Assembly: GCF_024496245.1 (NCBI RefSeq) | Contig: NZ_CP101740.1 | Location: 744,001-808,000, forward strand | Length of the DNA stretch: 64,000 bases | DNA from: Sphingomonas qomolangmaensis | GTDB taxonomy: Bacteria > Pseudomonadota > Alphaproteobacteria > Sphingomonadales > Sphingomonadaceae | Direction: 5' to 3' | Shown: positions 30,486-38,469 of the stretch, piece after piece | Numbering within the stretch: the stretch's first letter is position 1 | Layout: the number at the start of each line of letters is the position of its first letter | Made by a program: the position numbers and the translations under genes | The notes under the pieces: generated by a model | Told to the model about the DNA's origin: nothing | Databases searched by the model: none | Seen by the model: only the letters and a program-made list of their open reading frames with translations

Positions 30486-30995
30486 CTATTTTGCCGGCAT
30501 CTTCGCCGCGGTCGCTTCTATCTCGACCAGGAAATTGGGGCCGGCCAGCCCCGCCACCTGCACCGTCGATCGCGCGACGGTATTGGGGTTTTCGGCCGTT
30601 CCGAAGAACTGCTTGAACCCTTCGTTCATCCCCGCAAAGTCCATCTTGCCGTCGGTGCGCGCCGGGTCGGCGGTGACGAACACCGTCAGCTTGATGACGT
30701 CGGACATCGCATAGCCCTTCGACGCCAGGATTGCCTTGATCTTGTTGAGGATGCTGATGGTCTGTGTCTTGGTGTCGCCGAACGATTCCCAGCTCGTCGG
30801 CGGTTGCGACGGGTCGATCGCTGCGGGCAGTTGCCCCGACAAGACCAGCGTCTCGGCGCCCGGCGGCACCGTCACCGCCTGGAGGATCAGCGAGGGTGTC
30901 GTCCCCGGATTTTGGTGCCGCACCACCTGGGCCCCGGCGGGAGCGGCGAGCGCCCCCGCCAGTAGCAGTCCCGCCGCAATCGTTCGAAGTGTCAT
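30486..30995 (-). CDS. Exported RidA-family imine deaminase
   Basis: A 169-residue RidA/YjgF/UK114 protein with a clear Sec signal (TLRTIAAGLLLAGALAAPAG, cleaved after AGA near residue 22), so it should act in the periplasm, unlike ordinary cytosolic RidA. The catalytic Arg is kept (VARSTVQVAGL, Arg142), as is VEIEA near residue 160. RidA hydrolyses 2-aminoacrylate and other imines. Start 30995 follows GGGGAGAAGAGGGAC. It lies 32 bases after a TonB receptor in one operon with an amine oxidase and a GNAT enzyme, which makes imine hydrolysis a coherent role. Confidence 0.88.
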   Translation of the reverse strand: MTLRTIAAGLLLAGALAAPAGAQVVRHQNPGTTPSLILQAVTVPPGAETLVLSGQLPAAIDPSQPPTSWESFGDTKTQTISILNKIKAILASKGYAMSDVIKLTVFVTADPARTDGKMDFAGMNEGFKQFFGTAENPNTVARSTVQVAGLAGPNFLVEIEATAAKMPAK

Positions 30996-31027
30996 GTCCC
31001 TCTTCTCCCCGCTAATCGTGTTCGTCA

Positions 31028-33685
31028 TCAGAATTTGGTCGCTGCGCGAAAATACCAGAAGCCGCCGTTGAAGCCATAAGGCGCATCGTCGGGATAGACC
31101 GAACCGCTCACCGTTCCCCCGGTCGCGGCATACCAATTCTGGTTGGCCTGGCCGGTCGCGCGGAAGTTCTTGTCGGGATAATTGTCGAAGATGTTCTCGC
31201 CGCCCACCGCCAGCCGGATCTGGTCGTTGAGTTCGAACCCGACTTCGAGATCGAAGGTGACGTCGTCGCCGAAGGTCTTGTTACCACCGTCGGCGGTTGC
31301 GGCGTAGCTGGTGAACTTGCCCCAGTAACTGGCGCGCGCGGTGACGCTCAGCCGGTCGAGCGACCAGTTTTCGGTGAGGTTGCCGCGCCATTTCGAGTTG
31401 AGATTCTCGATATTGCCCACGCGTACAGCGTCGATCACCGCGGTCTGGGTGCCGAGCAAATTGACCGTGTCGATCCCGGTCACCTCGGTGTCATTGTAGT
31501 TGACCGCCAGGATCGTGTTGAACCGCCCGAAATCGGTCGAAGCGGTGTGGTTCGCCACCAGATCGACGCCTTGTGTGCGGGTATCGAACGAGTTGGTGAA
31601 GTAGCGCAGCCGCCCCAGCGTCTCGGCATTCTGCACCCCGGCGTCGCGCAGGGCCTGGCGCCGCGCCGCGGTGTCGATCTCGATATTGCCGGTCAGGCCG
31701 ATGCGGTCGGTCACCTCGATCTGATAGGCATCGAGCGTGATCGAGAACGACGCGGTGGGAGTGATGACGATCCCCGCCGAATAGTTCTTCGACTTTTCGG
31801 GCCGCAGCGAGGTCGCCCCGAACACCTGCGCAGCGGCGGTCGTCACCGGCAGGATCGCGCTTTCGATCGGGTTTGCGCCGGTGAAGGCGGTTGCGACGTT
31901 GGTGGTGAACAACTGTCCCGGCGTCGGTGCGCGGAAGCCCGTGCTGGCGGCGCCGCGGACCGCGAAGGCGGGGGTGAATTCGTACCGCCCCGTCGCCTTC
32001 CAGTTGGTGGTCGATCCGAAATCGCTGAACTCCTCGTGCCGGATCGCCCCCGACAGCGACAGGCCGGCGACGATGTCGGCCTCGACTTCGGCGTAGAAGG
32101 CGTAGCTCGTGCGATCCTGGTCGATCGTCGAATCGGGGCCATAGCCGGGGAAGCCGTTCGACCCCACTTGCTGCGCGGTGTTGACGAAGCGGGTGCCGTC
32201 CGCGCGCTGGACCGTCTGCAACCCGAAATTGCCGAACGCATAGGATGCCGGATCGCCGAGCAGGATCGCATAGGCTTCGCGGCGATGCTCGGCGCCCGCC
32301 GCGATCGTCAGCGGCGAGGCGAGGCCGATATCGGTCTCATAAGCGAAATCGGCGTTGAAGTTGGTTTCGCGTTGCTGGAGCGATCCCATGTAGAAGGCGG
32401 TCGGGGAGGTCGGCCCCATCGACGGATTGAGCGTGTTGGTCATCCGATAGTCGATCTGGTTCTGACCATAGGATGCGCTGACGTCGTAGCTCAGCCCCGT
32501 CAGCACCTCGCCTTTCAACCCGCCGACGATCGAATAGTCGGTCACCTTGCCGAAGAAGCGCGGGGCGAACCCCAGCGGGTACAGGCTGTTGAAGTTGAAG
32601 GTCCGCCCGGTGGCGCTGTACACCGGCCGCCCGCGCGCATCGAACTGCCCTGGGATCGCATCGGTGAACAACGTCGTGAAGATGCCCCCCGCCGCGCCGA
32701 AGGTCTGGTTGCCGGTGCCCGCGGCATTGCGACCGGTCGAGCTCACCGGCTGGCGATAGTTGAAGTCGCCCTCCTGTCGCGAAACGCCGTAATTGCCGAA
32801 GGCGTAGACTTCGGTGCCTTCGGCGACTTCGAGGCCGGCATTGACGAACAGCCGGGCAGCCTCGACCTGCGGATCGCCGAACAGCTGCACCGGGTCACGG
32901 AGTCCGTCATAGGTGCCGGGAAATTGCGCCTGCAACGCCACCACGCCGGGGCGCTGCACCCCGCGGCTGGTCTGCTTCGAATCGATATATTCGCCGCTGA
33001 CGTTGAAGAAGCCCGCATCGGTGAGCGGCAGCCCGACATTCGCCGCGATCTGGACGTTCTCGCCATCGCCTTCATAGAATTGGCCATAGCGGGCGGTGAG
33101 TTCGATCCCCTCGCGGTTCCGCTTGAGGCCGTAGTTGATGACGCCAGCGATCGCGTCCGAGCCATATTGCGCCGCCGCGCCGTCGCGCAGCACTTCGATC
33201 CGCTCGACCGCGATCGTCGGGATCTGTGCGAGGTCGACGCCCTGCGAACCCGCCGCCAGCGCGCCGCCGCCGATCTGCACCAGCGCCGCGCGATGGCGGC
33301 GCTTGCCGTTGACCAGGACCAGGATCTGGTCGGGTGGCAGGCCGCGCAGCGTCGGCGGTCGAACGAAGGTCGATCCGTCGGAAATCGCGAACCGGCCGAC
33401 GTTGAACGAGGGCACCAGGTTGCGCAGGATGTTGTTCATGTCGCCCGACGCTTGGGTCTGCAGCGTCTCGGCGGTGAAGACATCGACCGGCGCGGCCGAT
33501 TCGAGCACGGTGCGGTCGGTGCGCCGCGTGCCGGTGACGATGATCTCCCCCTGCGCATTCGCCGCGGCGGGTGGATCGACCACCGAGCTTTCCTCGACCG
33601 GCGGCGTTTGTGCTTGTCCATGCGCCACCCCGGCGCAGAGCGACGTCGCGAGTGCGACGATCGAAATCGACGATATGCTCTTCAT
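31028..33685 (-). CDS. TonB-dependent receptor of the amine oxidase operon
   Basis: An 885-residue outer-membrane receptor. Signal peptide MKSISSISIVALATSLCAGV ends near AHGQ; a TonB-box-like GEIIVTGTRR follows; the plug has PTLRGLPPDQILVLVNGKRR, RIEVLRDGAAAQYGSDAIAG; the barrel ends with FRAATKF. I use the ATG at 33685 with GGGGGGCTTTGGGA before it; a TTG two codons earlier is the alternative. It lies between the GNAT gene (68-base gap) and the exported RidA gene (32-base gap), which suggests it brings in the operon's substrate. Substrate unknown. Confidence 0.93.
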   Translation of the reverse strand: MKSISSISIVALATSLCAGVAHGQAQTPPVEESSVVDPPAAANAQGEIIVTGTRRTDRTVLESAAPVDVFTAETLQTQASGDMNNILRNLVPSFNVGRFAISDGSTFVRPPTLRGLPPDQILVLVNGKRRHRAALVQIGGGALAAGSQGVDLAQIPTIAVERIEVLRDGAAAQYGSDAIAGVINYGLKRNREGIELTARYGQFYEGDGENVQIAANVGLPLTDAGFFNVSGEYIDSKQTSRGVQRPGVVALQAQFPGTYDGLRDPVQLFGDPQVEAARLFVNAGLEVAEGTEVYAFGNYGVSRQEGDFNYRQPVSSTGRNAAGTGNQTFGAAGGIFTTLFTDAIPGQFDARGRPVYSATGRTFNFNSLYPLGFAPRFFGKVTDYSIVGGLKGEVLTGLSYDVSASYGQNQIDYRMTNTLNPSMGPTSPTAFYMGSLQQRETNFNADFAYETDIGLASPLTIAAGAEHRREAYAILLGDPASYAFGNFGLQTVQRADGTRFVNTAQQVGSNGFPGYGPDSTIDQDRTSYAFYAEVEADIVAGLSLSGAIRHEEFSDFGSTTNWKATGRYEFTPAFAVRGAASTGFRAPTPGQLFTTNVATAFTGANPIESAILPVTTAAAQVFGATSLRPEKSKNYSAGIVITPTASFSITLDAYQIEVTDRIGLTGNIEIDTAARRQALRDAGVQNAETLGRLRYFTNSFDTRTQGVDLVANHTASTDFGRFNTILAVNYNDTEVTGIDTVNLLGTQTAVIDAVRVGNIENLNSKWRGNLTENWSLDRLSVTARASYWGKFTSYAATADGGNKTFGDDVTFDLEVGFELNDQIRLAVGGENIFDNYPDKNFRATGQANQNWYAATGGTVSGSVYPDDAPYGFNGGFWYFRAATKF

Positions 33686-33753
33686 TCCCAAAGCCCCCCA
33701 AAGATATCCCGGCTTGCGCCTTCGCAGGGCCTCTCCGCCTTTTCTGTTCTCGG

Positions 33754-34320
33754 TTACGCCGACAGATGCTTGTGCATGGGTACGAACACGACGGTGGCGT
33801 CACCCACCGTCACAAGGGTTTCGGGCGCGGCGACGAAGCCGCGCTCGCGATAGAAATCGACTCCCGACAGCGTCGCCATCAGCTCGACCGCGGTGAAGCC
33901 GGCGGCGCGCGCCGCCTCCTCGCCGGCGCGCAGGATCGCGCTGCCGACGCCGCGGCGGGCGAAGGCAGCGGCTACGAACATCGCGCGGATCTTTGCGCGG
34001 CTGGTTGCCGGATCGAGCAGATCGTCGGCGCGCCCGATGAAGCGGTCGCTGCCGAACAGCTTGCCGCGCCGGCTCCAGCCGCCGCAGCCCGCCATCGCGC
34101 CATCGATCTCGGCGACGAAATAGGTGCCATCGGTCACCAGCACGCTGTCGACCCCGAACACCCCGTCGATCGCCGCCGCCAGCGCGCGGTGGTCATAATA
34201 GCCGCTGCCGAGCGTGCGCGCCGATGCCTCGATCAGTGTCGCCATCGCGGGCACGTCGGCGGGAGTCGCTTGCCTGATGCTGATCGCGTCGGACGGGCGC
34301 GACAAACTGGCGGTCGTCAC
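33754..34320 (-). CDS. GNAT family N-acetyltransferase
   Basis: A 188-residue acetyl-CoA-dependent acyltransferase. The N-terminal block SIRQATPADVPAMATLIEAS, TYFVAEIDGAMAGCGGW, and the acetyl-CoA pyrophosphate loop RAMFVAAAFARRGVGSAIL with AARAAGFTAVELMATLSGV are clear; it ends VDFYRERGF. The GTG at 34320 overlaps the stop of the amine oxidase gene as GTGA, so the two are translationally coupled. The longer frame to 34602 is a shadow of that gene. It may acetylate an amine linked to the oxidase, but this is inference. Confidence 0.88.
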   Translation of the reverse strand: MTTASLSRPSDAISIRQATPADVPAMATLIEASARTLGSGYYDHRALAAAIDGVFGVDSVLVTDGTYFVAEIDGAMAGCGGWSRRGKLFGSDRFIGRADDLLDPATSRAKIRAMFVAAAFARRGVGSAILRAGEEAARAAGFTAVELMATLSGVDFYRERGFVAAPETLVTVGDATVVFVPMHKHLSA

Positions 34321-35921
34321 GCTGCGATGCGCGTCGGCTGGGTCACCGCGTCGGCGCGCTGCAGGTTCGCCAGATCGGCGACCGCGCCGTGCGCCGACTG
34401 GATCGCGCCCTCCTGCCACCCCGGCGTCTGGCTGAGCGCGGCGCCGGCGAAGATCACGCGGCCCGCGGGCTGGTTGAGCAGGCGGTACGGATCGGTATCG
34501 ATCGTCCCCTCCTGCCGCCCGGCCATGCCGGCATACCAATTGGGCCAGGGTCCCAGGCTGTAGGGGATCTTGTTCCAATTGACCGCGACGCCGTTGGCGC
34601 ATTCGCCGCCGTGCCCCGGATGCAGCTTCTCGACCACCGCGCGCGCACGCTCGACCTGTTCGGCGATCGGCAGCTGGGCGAAGCGCGCCGCGCGTTCGCC
34701 CGAGGAATAGCAGGCGAGCAGCATCCCGCGCGGGCTGAACAGCCCGGCGCTGGGATACCAGACCAGCGAGGTATCGCCGCCGACGAAGCTGATCCCGCCG
34801 AAGATCTGGTCCTTTTCCCAGAAGCGCGGCGCGTCGAACGCCACCTTGTTCGAATGATCATAGACGACGTTCTTGATTGCCTGCGCGACCGGTGGGGCGA
34901 AGTCGCAATCGACCTTCGCCAGCACGGGGAAGGGGATGGTGCAGACCATGTAATCGGCCGAGAGCGAGCGCATCGCGCCGGTGCGCGTGTCCTTGAACGC
35001 CACCTCGACCTTGCGATCGCCGTTGCGGACGCGCTGGACGTCGGCGTTGAGGATCACCGGGCGCTTGAGGGCGCGCTGGAAGCCCGCGGCGATCCGGTCC
35101 ATCCCGCCGACCGGCTGGAACATCGTCGCCTGCATATAGACATTGTCCTCGAACAGCGTCGCAGGGAGCTGTTCGTTGGCGAGCAGGTCGCGCAGCGGCA
35201 CCGCCTCGGGCGGTGCGGCGAAGGATCGCACCCCGGCATCGGGATAGGTCTTGAACCCCGATCGCAGCGTGCCCTTGAACCCGCCCTTGTCGTCGAGATC
35301 GCCATAGGTCTTGAGGAACGGCAGCAGCGCCGCCTTGTCCTCGGGGGTCAGCGACTGGTCTAGCGCGCCCTGGTTCACCGCCTTGGTGAGCAGTTCGGCG
35401 ATATGCCCGCGGGTGTCGTTGATCGCGACGCGCATCCGCTGCTTCCGCCCGTCGCCGCCCATGATGTAGGCGCCGCGGCTCGAATTGATCTCGACCTCGA
35501 GCGGAACGCCCAATTTGCCGCAATAGCCGAGCAGCCGCTCGTGGAAGCTGGGGATGCGCGCCGGTCCGGCGTTGAAATAGGCGCCTTCGGAGAAGCGAGC
35601 GACCTGGTCGGCCTCGCCGTTCATCACGATGCGGTCGCCGTCGCGGACGGTCCAGCTGCGGCCGCCAACGCGGTTGCGCGCTTCTAGAACATGGACGGTA
35701 TAGCCCGCTTGTTGCAGCTCATACGCGGCGGTCAAGCCGGCGATCCCGGCGCCTAGCACCACGACCGACTTGCCCGATCCGAAGTTCCTGGGCAGCGACG
35801 GCAAGCTTTGGGCGGCGGCGATATTGCCGAACAGTCCCAACGCCTGCATCGCGCTCGCCGCGGCTGCAGTACCGCCTACATTCCCGATATGCTGTAACAG
35901 GCTACGACGTGAAATGCTCAA
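34317..35921 (-). CDS. Tat-exported flavin monoamine oxidase family protein
   Basis: A 534-residue FAD amine oxidase. The N terminus has a twin-arginine motif (SRRSLLQ, Arg5-Arg6) and an Ala/Gly segment ending AAAQ, indicating Tat export. The dinucleotide fold is VVVLGAGIAGLTAAYEL (about residues 53-69) with Glu80 and RVGGRSW; the C-terminal FAD motif is GRVIFAGAALSQTPGWQEGA. L-amino acid, tryptophan and polyamine oxidases share this fold. The start is TTG at 35921 with GGGGGG 6 bases upstream; an ATG five bases earlier is out of frame and stops after two codons. First gene of the operon. Confidence 0.9.
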   Translation of the reverse strand: MSISRRSLLQHIGNVGGTAAAASAMQALGLFGNIAAAQSLPSLPRNFGSGKSVVVLGAGIAGLTAAYELQQAGYTVHVLEARNRVGGRSWTVRDGDRIVMNGEADQVARFSEGAYFNAGPARIPSFHERLLGYCGKLGVPLEVEINSSRGAYIMGGDGRKQRMRVAINDTRGHIAELLTKAVNQGALDQSLTPEDKAALLPFLKTYGDLDDKGGFKGTLRSGFKTYPDAGVRSFAAPPEAVPLRDLLANEQLPATLFEDNVYMQATMFQPVGGMDRIAAGFQRALKRPVILNADVQRVRNGDRKVEVAFKDTRTGAMRSLSADYMVCTIPFPVLAKVDCDFAPPVAQAIKNVVYDHSNKVAFDAPRFWEKDQIFGGISFVGGDTSLVWYPSAGLFSPRGMLLACYSSGERAARFAQLPIAEQVERARAVVEKLHPGHGGECANGVAVNWNKIPYSLGPWPNWYAGMAGRQEGTIDTDPYRLLNQPAGRVIFAGAALSQTPGWQEGAIQSAHGAVADLANLQRADAVTQPTRIAA

Positions 35922-36182
35922 GACATGCCCCCCGGCTGTCCCGCACCTGATCGATGCGGGTGGTGGTGTTCAGGGGCCTTCGATTCGTCCGCTATTGGAC
36001 GTCTCGGACATACACTCTCCCGATGAGCAAAGCACAACGCGCCTGCTCTTGTCTGGAACCCGTCAAATCATGACCGGGACATGACAACGTATATTCGGGG
36101 CGCTGACAAGAAGGAAAATTGCTGCAGAGCAAAGTTTTTCGATCGATCGTTGCAATGTGACGATTTGGTCACACTGGCGGCG
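35922..36182. promoter_or_regulatory. Regulatory gap upstream of the amine oxidase operon
   Basis: A 261-base gap, noticeably more AT-rich than the surroundings, which must hold the promoter of the minus-strand amine oxidase operon. Near its right end is a perfect inverted repeat, TGTGAC-GATTTG-GTCACA (36156-36173), beside CGATCGATCG. The half-sites look like CRP/FNR-family sites, but the spacing between TGTGA and TCACA is 8, not 6. It may instead end the UVR-motif gene. Confidence 0.4.
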
Positions 36183-36467
36183 TCACTCAGGCCGCTTGCG
36201 CTGCGATCTGCCGCTGGTCATCGGGTCGGGTCGGGGCGGGGGCTTCCATCCGGGGGGCGGGGTCGGGCGGCTGCGGCTGCTGCCAAGCCCCATCGCGCCG
36301 GGCTGCTGGCGGGTCAGCCCCGAGGTGTCGGCTTTTGCCGCCTGGTCGGCGTCGGCGCCGCCGCGCATCAGGTTGAGCTGGTCGCGCAGGCGTCGCGCCT
36401 CCTCGAAGTCGAGCGCCTCCGCCGCTTGCGCCATACGGTGTTCGATCGAAGCAATCGTGTCTGCCAT
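36183..36467 (-). CDS. Small UVR-motif protein
   Basis: A 94-residue protein whose N-terminal half is a UVR motif (IEHRMAQAAEALDFEEARRL then RDQLNLM). This is the short helical hairpin through which UvrB and UvrC interact, also found in McsA and some Clp adaptors. The C-terminal half is disordered and Pro/Arg/Gly-rich (RSRPTPPPGWKPPPRPDP). The start at 36467 is chosen because the first 16 residues of the longer frame lack matches. It stands alone; its partner is unknown. Confidence 0.72.
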   Translation of the reverse strand: MADTIASIEHRMAQAAEALDFEEARRLRDQLNLMRGGADADQAAKADTSGLTRQQPGAMGLGSSRSRPTPPPGWKPPPRPDPMTSGRSQRKRPE

Positions 36468-36618
36468 CGCTGCGTAACGCCCGACCTGCCGAAACGACGC
36501 AACCGATCGGCGCAAGTTCGCCCAGCGTAACGACTATCTTTCCCCGGCGCGGCAACTCCCAGCAGCGGGGCACGTTTCCTCTGCAACTTTCCCCCACCAT
36601 CGCAGCGGAGAAAAAACG

Positions 36619-37281
36619 ATGCGCAAAACTTCCCAGTCGCCATCTGCCGGGGTGCCATCCACCGGCGTCATCGCTGCCGGCTTAGGCCTCCTGGCAGTTG
36701 CCGGGGTTGCCGCCGTCGCAGCGACGCGCCCACGCAAGCCGCCGCACGGTGGCGAGGACAGCGCGCCTGGCCGCACCGCGCGCCGCAGCAGCTTCGGCGA
36801 CTATACCGTGGTCGGCAAGACGGTGACGATCTCGAAGCCGTCGCGCGCCGAGCTCTATGCCTTCTGGCGTGACTTCACCAACTTGCCCGCCTTCATGGAA
36901 AATCTCGATTCGGTCGAGCTGACCGGCGGCAAGCAGTCGCGCTGGACGATCAAGGCGCCCGGCGGCACCGTCACGGTCGACAGCGAAATCGCGCAGGAGC
37001 GCGAGGGCGAGCTGATCGCCTGGCGGTCGGTCGAAGGGTCGGAGATCGACACCGAGGGACGCGTAACCTTCCGCGACGCCCCCGGCGGGCGCGGCACCCA
37101 GGTGGCGTTGATCGTGGCGTACAAGGCGCCGTTCGGCACCGCGGGCCGGCTGGTCGCTAAGCTGTTCCAGCGCGAACCCAACATTCAGGCACGGCGCGAC
37201 CTTCGCCGCTTCAAGAGCCTGATGGAAACCGGCGAAATCGCCACGTCCGACAACCGTCTCAACATCGAGGAGGCCGCCTGA
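36619..37281 (+). CDS. Membrane-anchored SRPBCC (cyclase/dehydrase-like) protein
   Basis: A 220-residue protein: a short N-terminal tail, one membrane segment (TGVIAAGLGLLAVAGVAAVA, about residues 15-34), a Pro/Arg linker, then an SRPBCC/START-like domain (TVTISKPSRAELYAFWRDFT to about residue 205) with NLPAFMENLDSVE and AWRSVEGSEIDTEGRVTF. Such proteins are commonly next to zinc alcohol dehydrogenases in sphingomonads and rhizobia. Its TGA stop shares a base with the ATG of the next gene (TGATG), so the pair is coupled. Confidence 0.82.
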   Translation: MRKTSQSPSAGVPSTGVIAAGLGLLAVAGVAAVAATRPRKPPHGGEDSAPGRTARRSSFGDYTVVGKTVTISKPSRAELYAFWRDFTNLPAFMENLDSVELTGGKQSRWTIKAPGGTVTVDSEIAQEREGELIAWRSVEGSEIDTEGRVTFRDAPGGRGTQVALIVAYKAPFGTAGRLVAKLFQREPNIQARRDLRRFKSLMETGEIATSDNRLNIEEAA

Positions 37282-38465
37282 TGCGCGCGCTTACATTCCA
37301 CGGCACGCAGGACGTGCGAGTCGACACCCATCCCGACCCCGAGATCGTCAATCCGCGCGACGCGATCATCCAGATCACCTCGACCGCAATCTGCGGCTCG
37401 GACCTGCATCTGTATGACGGCGTGATCCCTGCGGTGATGAAGGGCGACATTCTGGGTCATGAATTCATGGGCCGGGTGATCGAGACCGGTCCGCAATCGA
37501 CGCTGCGCAAGGGTCAGCGCGTGGTGGTGCCCTTCACCATCTCGTGCGGCTCGTGCTTCTTCTGCGGCCAGCAGCAGTTCAGCGCGTGCGACAATTCGAA
37601 CCCGGTCGAAAAGCGCGACATGTCCGAGCAGCTCTACGGCACGCCGATGAGCGGGCTGTTCGGCTATTCGCACCTCACCGGCGGCTATCCCGGCGGCCAG
37701 GCCGAATATGTCCGCGTCCCCTATAGCGATGTCGGCCCGATCGTGATCGAGGACGACAGCCTAGACGACGACAAGGTGCTGTTCCTGTCGGACATCCTGC
37801 CCACCGGCTGGATGGCGGCGGAAAATGCCGAGATCACCAATGGCGATACCGTCGCGGTGTGGGGCGCAGGGCCGGTCGGGCTGTTCGCGGCGCAAAGCGC
37901 GCTGCTGATGGGCGCGCACAAGGTGATCGTGATCGATCATTATCCCAACCGGCTGAAGCTAGCCAAGGGGCTGGGCTGCGACGTGATCAACTTCCGCGAA
38001 AGCAATGTCCGCGAAGCGCTGATGGAGATGACCGGCGGGATCGGTCCCGACGCGGTGATCGATGCGGTCGGCATGGAATCGCACGGGTTCAGCTTCGACA
38101 ACATGATGGACATCGCCAAGCAGACGGTGGGCATCGGTGCCGATCGCGCTTCGGCGCTCAAGCAGGCGATCCTGGCGGTGCGCAAGGGCGGACGCGTTTC
38201 GATCCCCGGCGTCTATGGCGGGATGACCGACAAATTCCCGCTCGGCGCGCTGATGGAGAAGGGGCTGAGCGTGAAGGCCGGCCAGACGCATACCCAGAAG
38301 TATATGGAGCAGCTGCTGGGGATGATCACCGATGGCAAGATCGACACGACCTTCCTGATCTCGCATCGCCTGCCGCTCGAACAAGCGGCCGAGGGCTATC
38401 GCAACTTCAAGTCGAAGCAGGACGAGTTCACCAAGGTGATTCTCAAGCCTGGCATGGGAGCCTAA
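37281..38465 (+). CDS. Zinc-dependent alcohol dehydrogenase (glutathione-independent FDH-like)
   Basis: A 394-residue medium-chain dehydrogenase. Catalytic zinc ligands appear in AICGSDLHLYDG and GHEFMGRV; the structural zinc loop is CGSCFFCGQQQFSAC. The NAD(P) fold is VAVWGAGPVGLFAAQSALLM. The long insert SDILPTGWMAAENAEI and the FSFDNMMD region resemble the glutathione-independent formaldehyde dehydrogenase subgroup, though the true substrate is unknown. Coupled to the SRPBCC gene upstream; an SDR gene starts 4 bases downstream. Confidence 0.9.
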   Translation: MRALTFHGTQDVRVDTHPDPEIVNPRDAIIQITSTAICGSDLHLYDGVIPAVMKGDILGHEFMGRVIETGPQSTLRKGQRVVVPFTISCGSCFFCGQQQFSACDNSNPVEKRDMSEQLYGTPMSGLFGYSHLTGGYPGGQAEYVRVPYSDVGPIVIEDDSLDDDKVLFLSDILPTGWMAAENAEITNGDTVAVWGAGPVGLFAAQSALLMGAHKVIVIDHYPNRLKLAKGLGCDVINFRESNVREALMEMTGGIGPDAVIDAVGMESHGFSFDNMMDIAKQTVGIGADRASALKQAILAVRKGGRVSIPGVYGGMTDKFPLGALMEKGLSVKAGQTHTQKYMEQLLGMITDGKIDTTFLISHRLPLEQAAEGYRNFKSKQDEFTKVILKPGMGA

Positions 38466-38469
38466 AGGC

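Noticed and set aside
31547..33853. 768-codon frame opposite the TonB receptor
   Set aside because: Shadow frame; the receptor has signal, plug and barrel motifs on the minus strand.
36156..36173. Canonical CRP site
   Set aside because: TGTGA and TCACA are 8 bases apart rather than 6, so I list it only as an unassigned palindrome.
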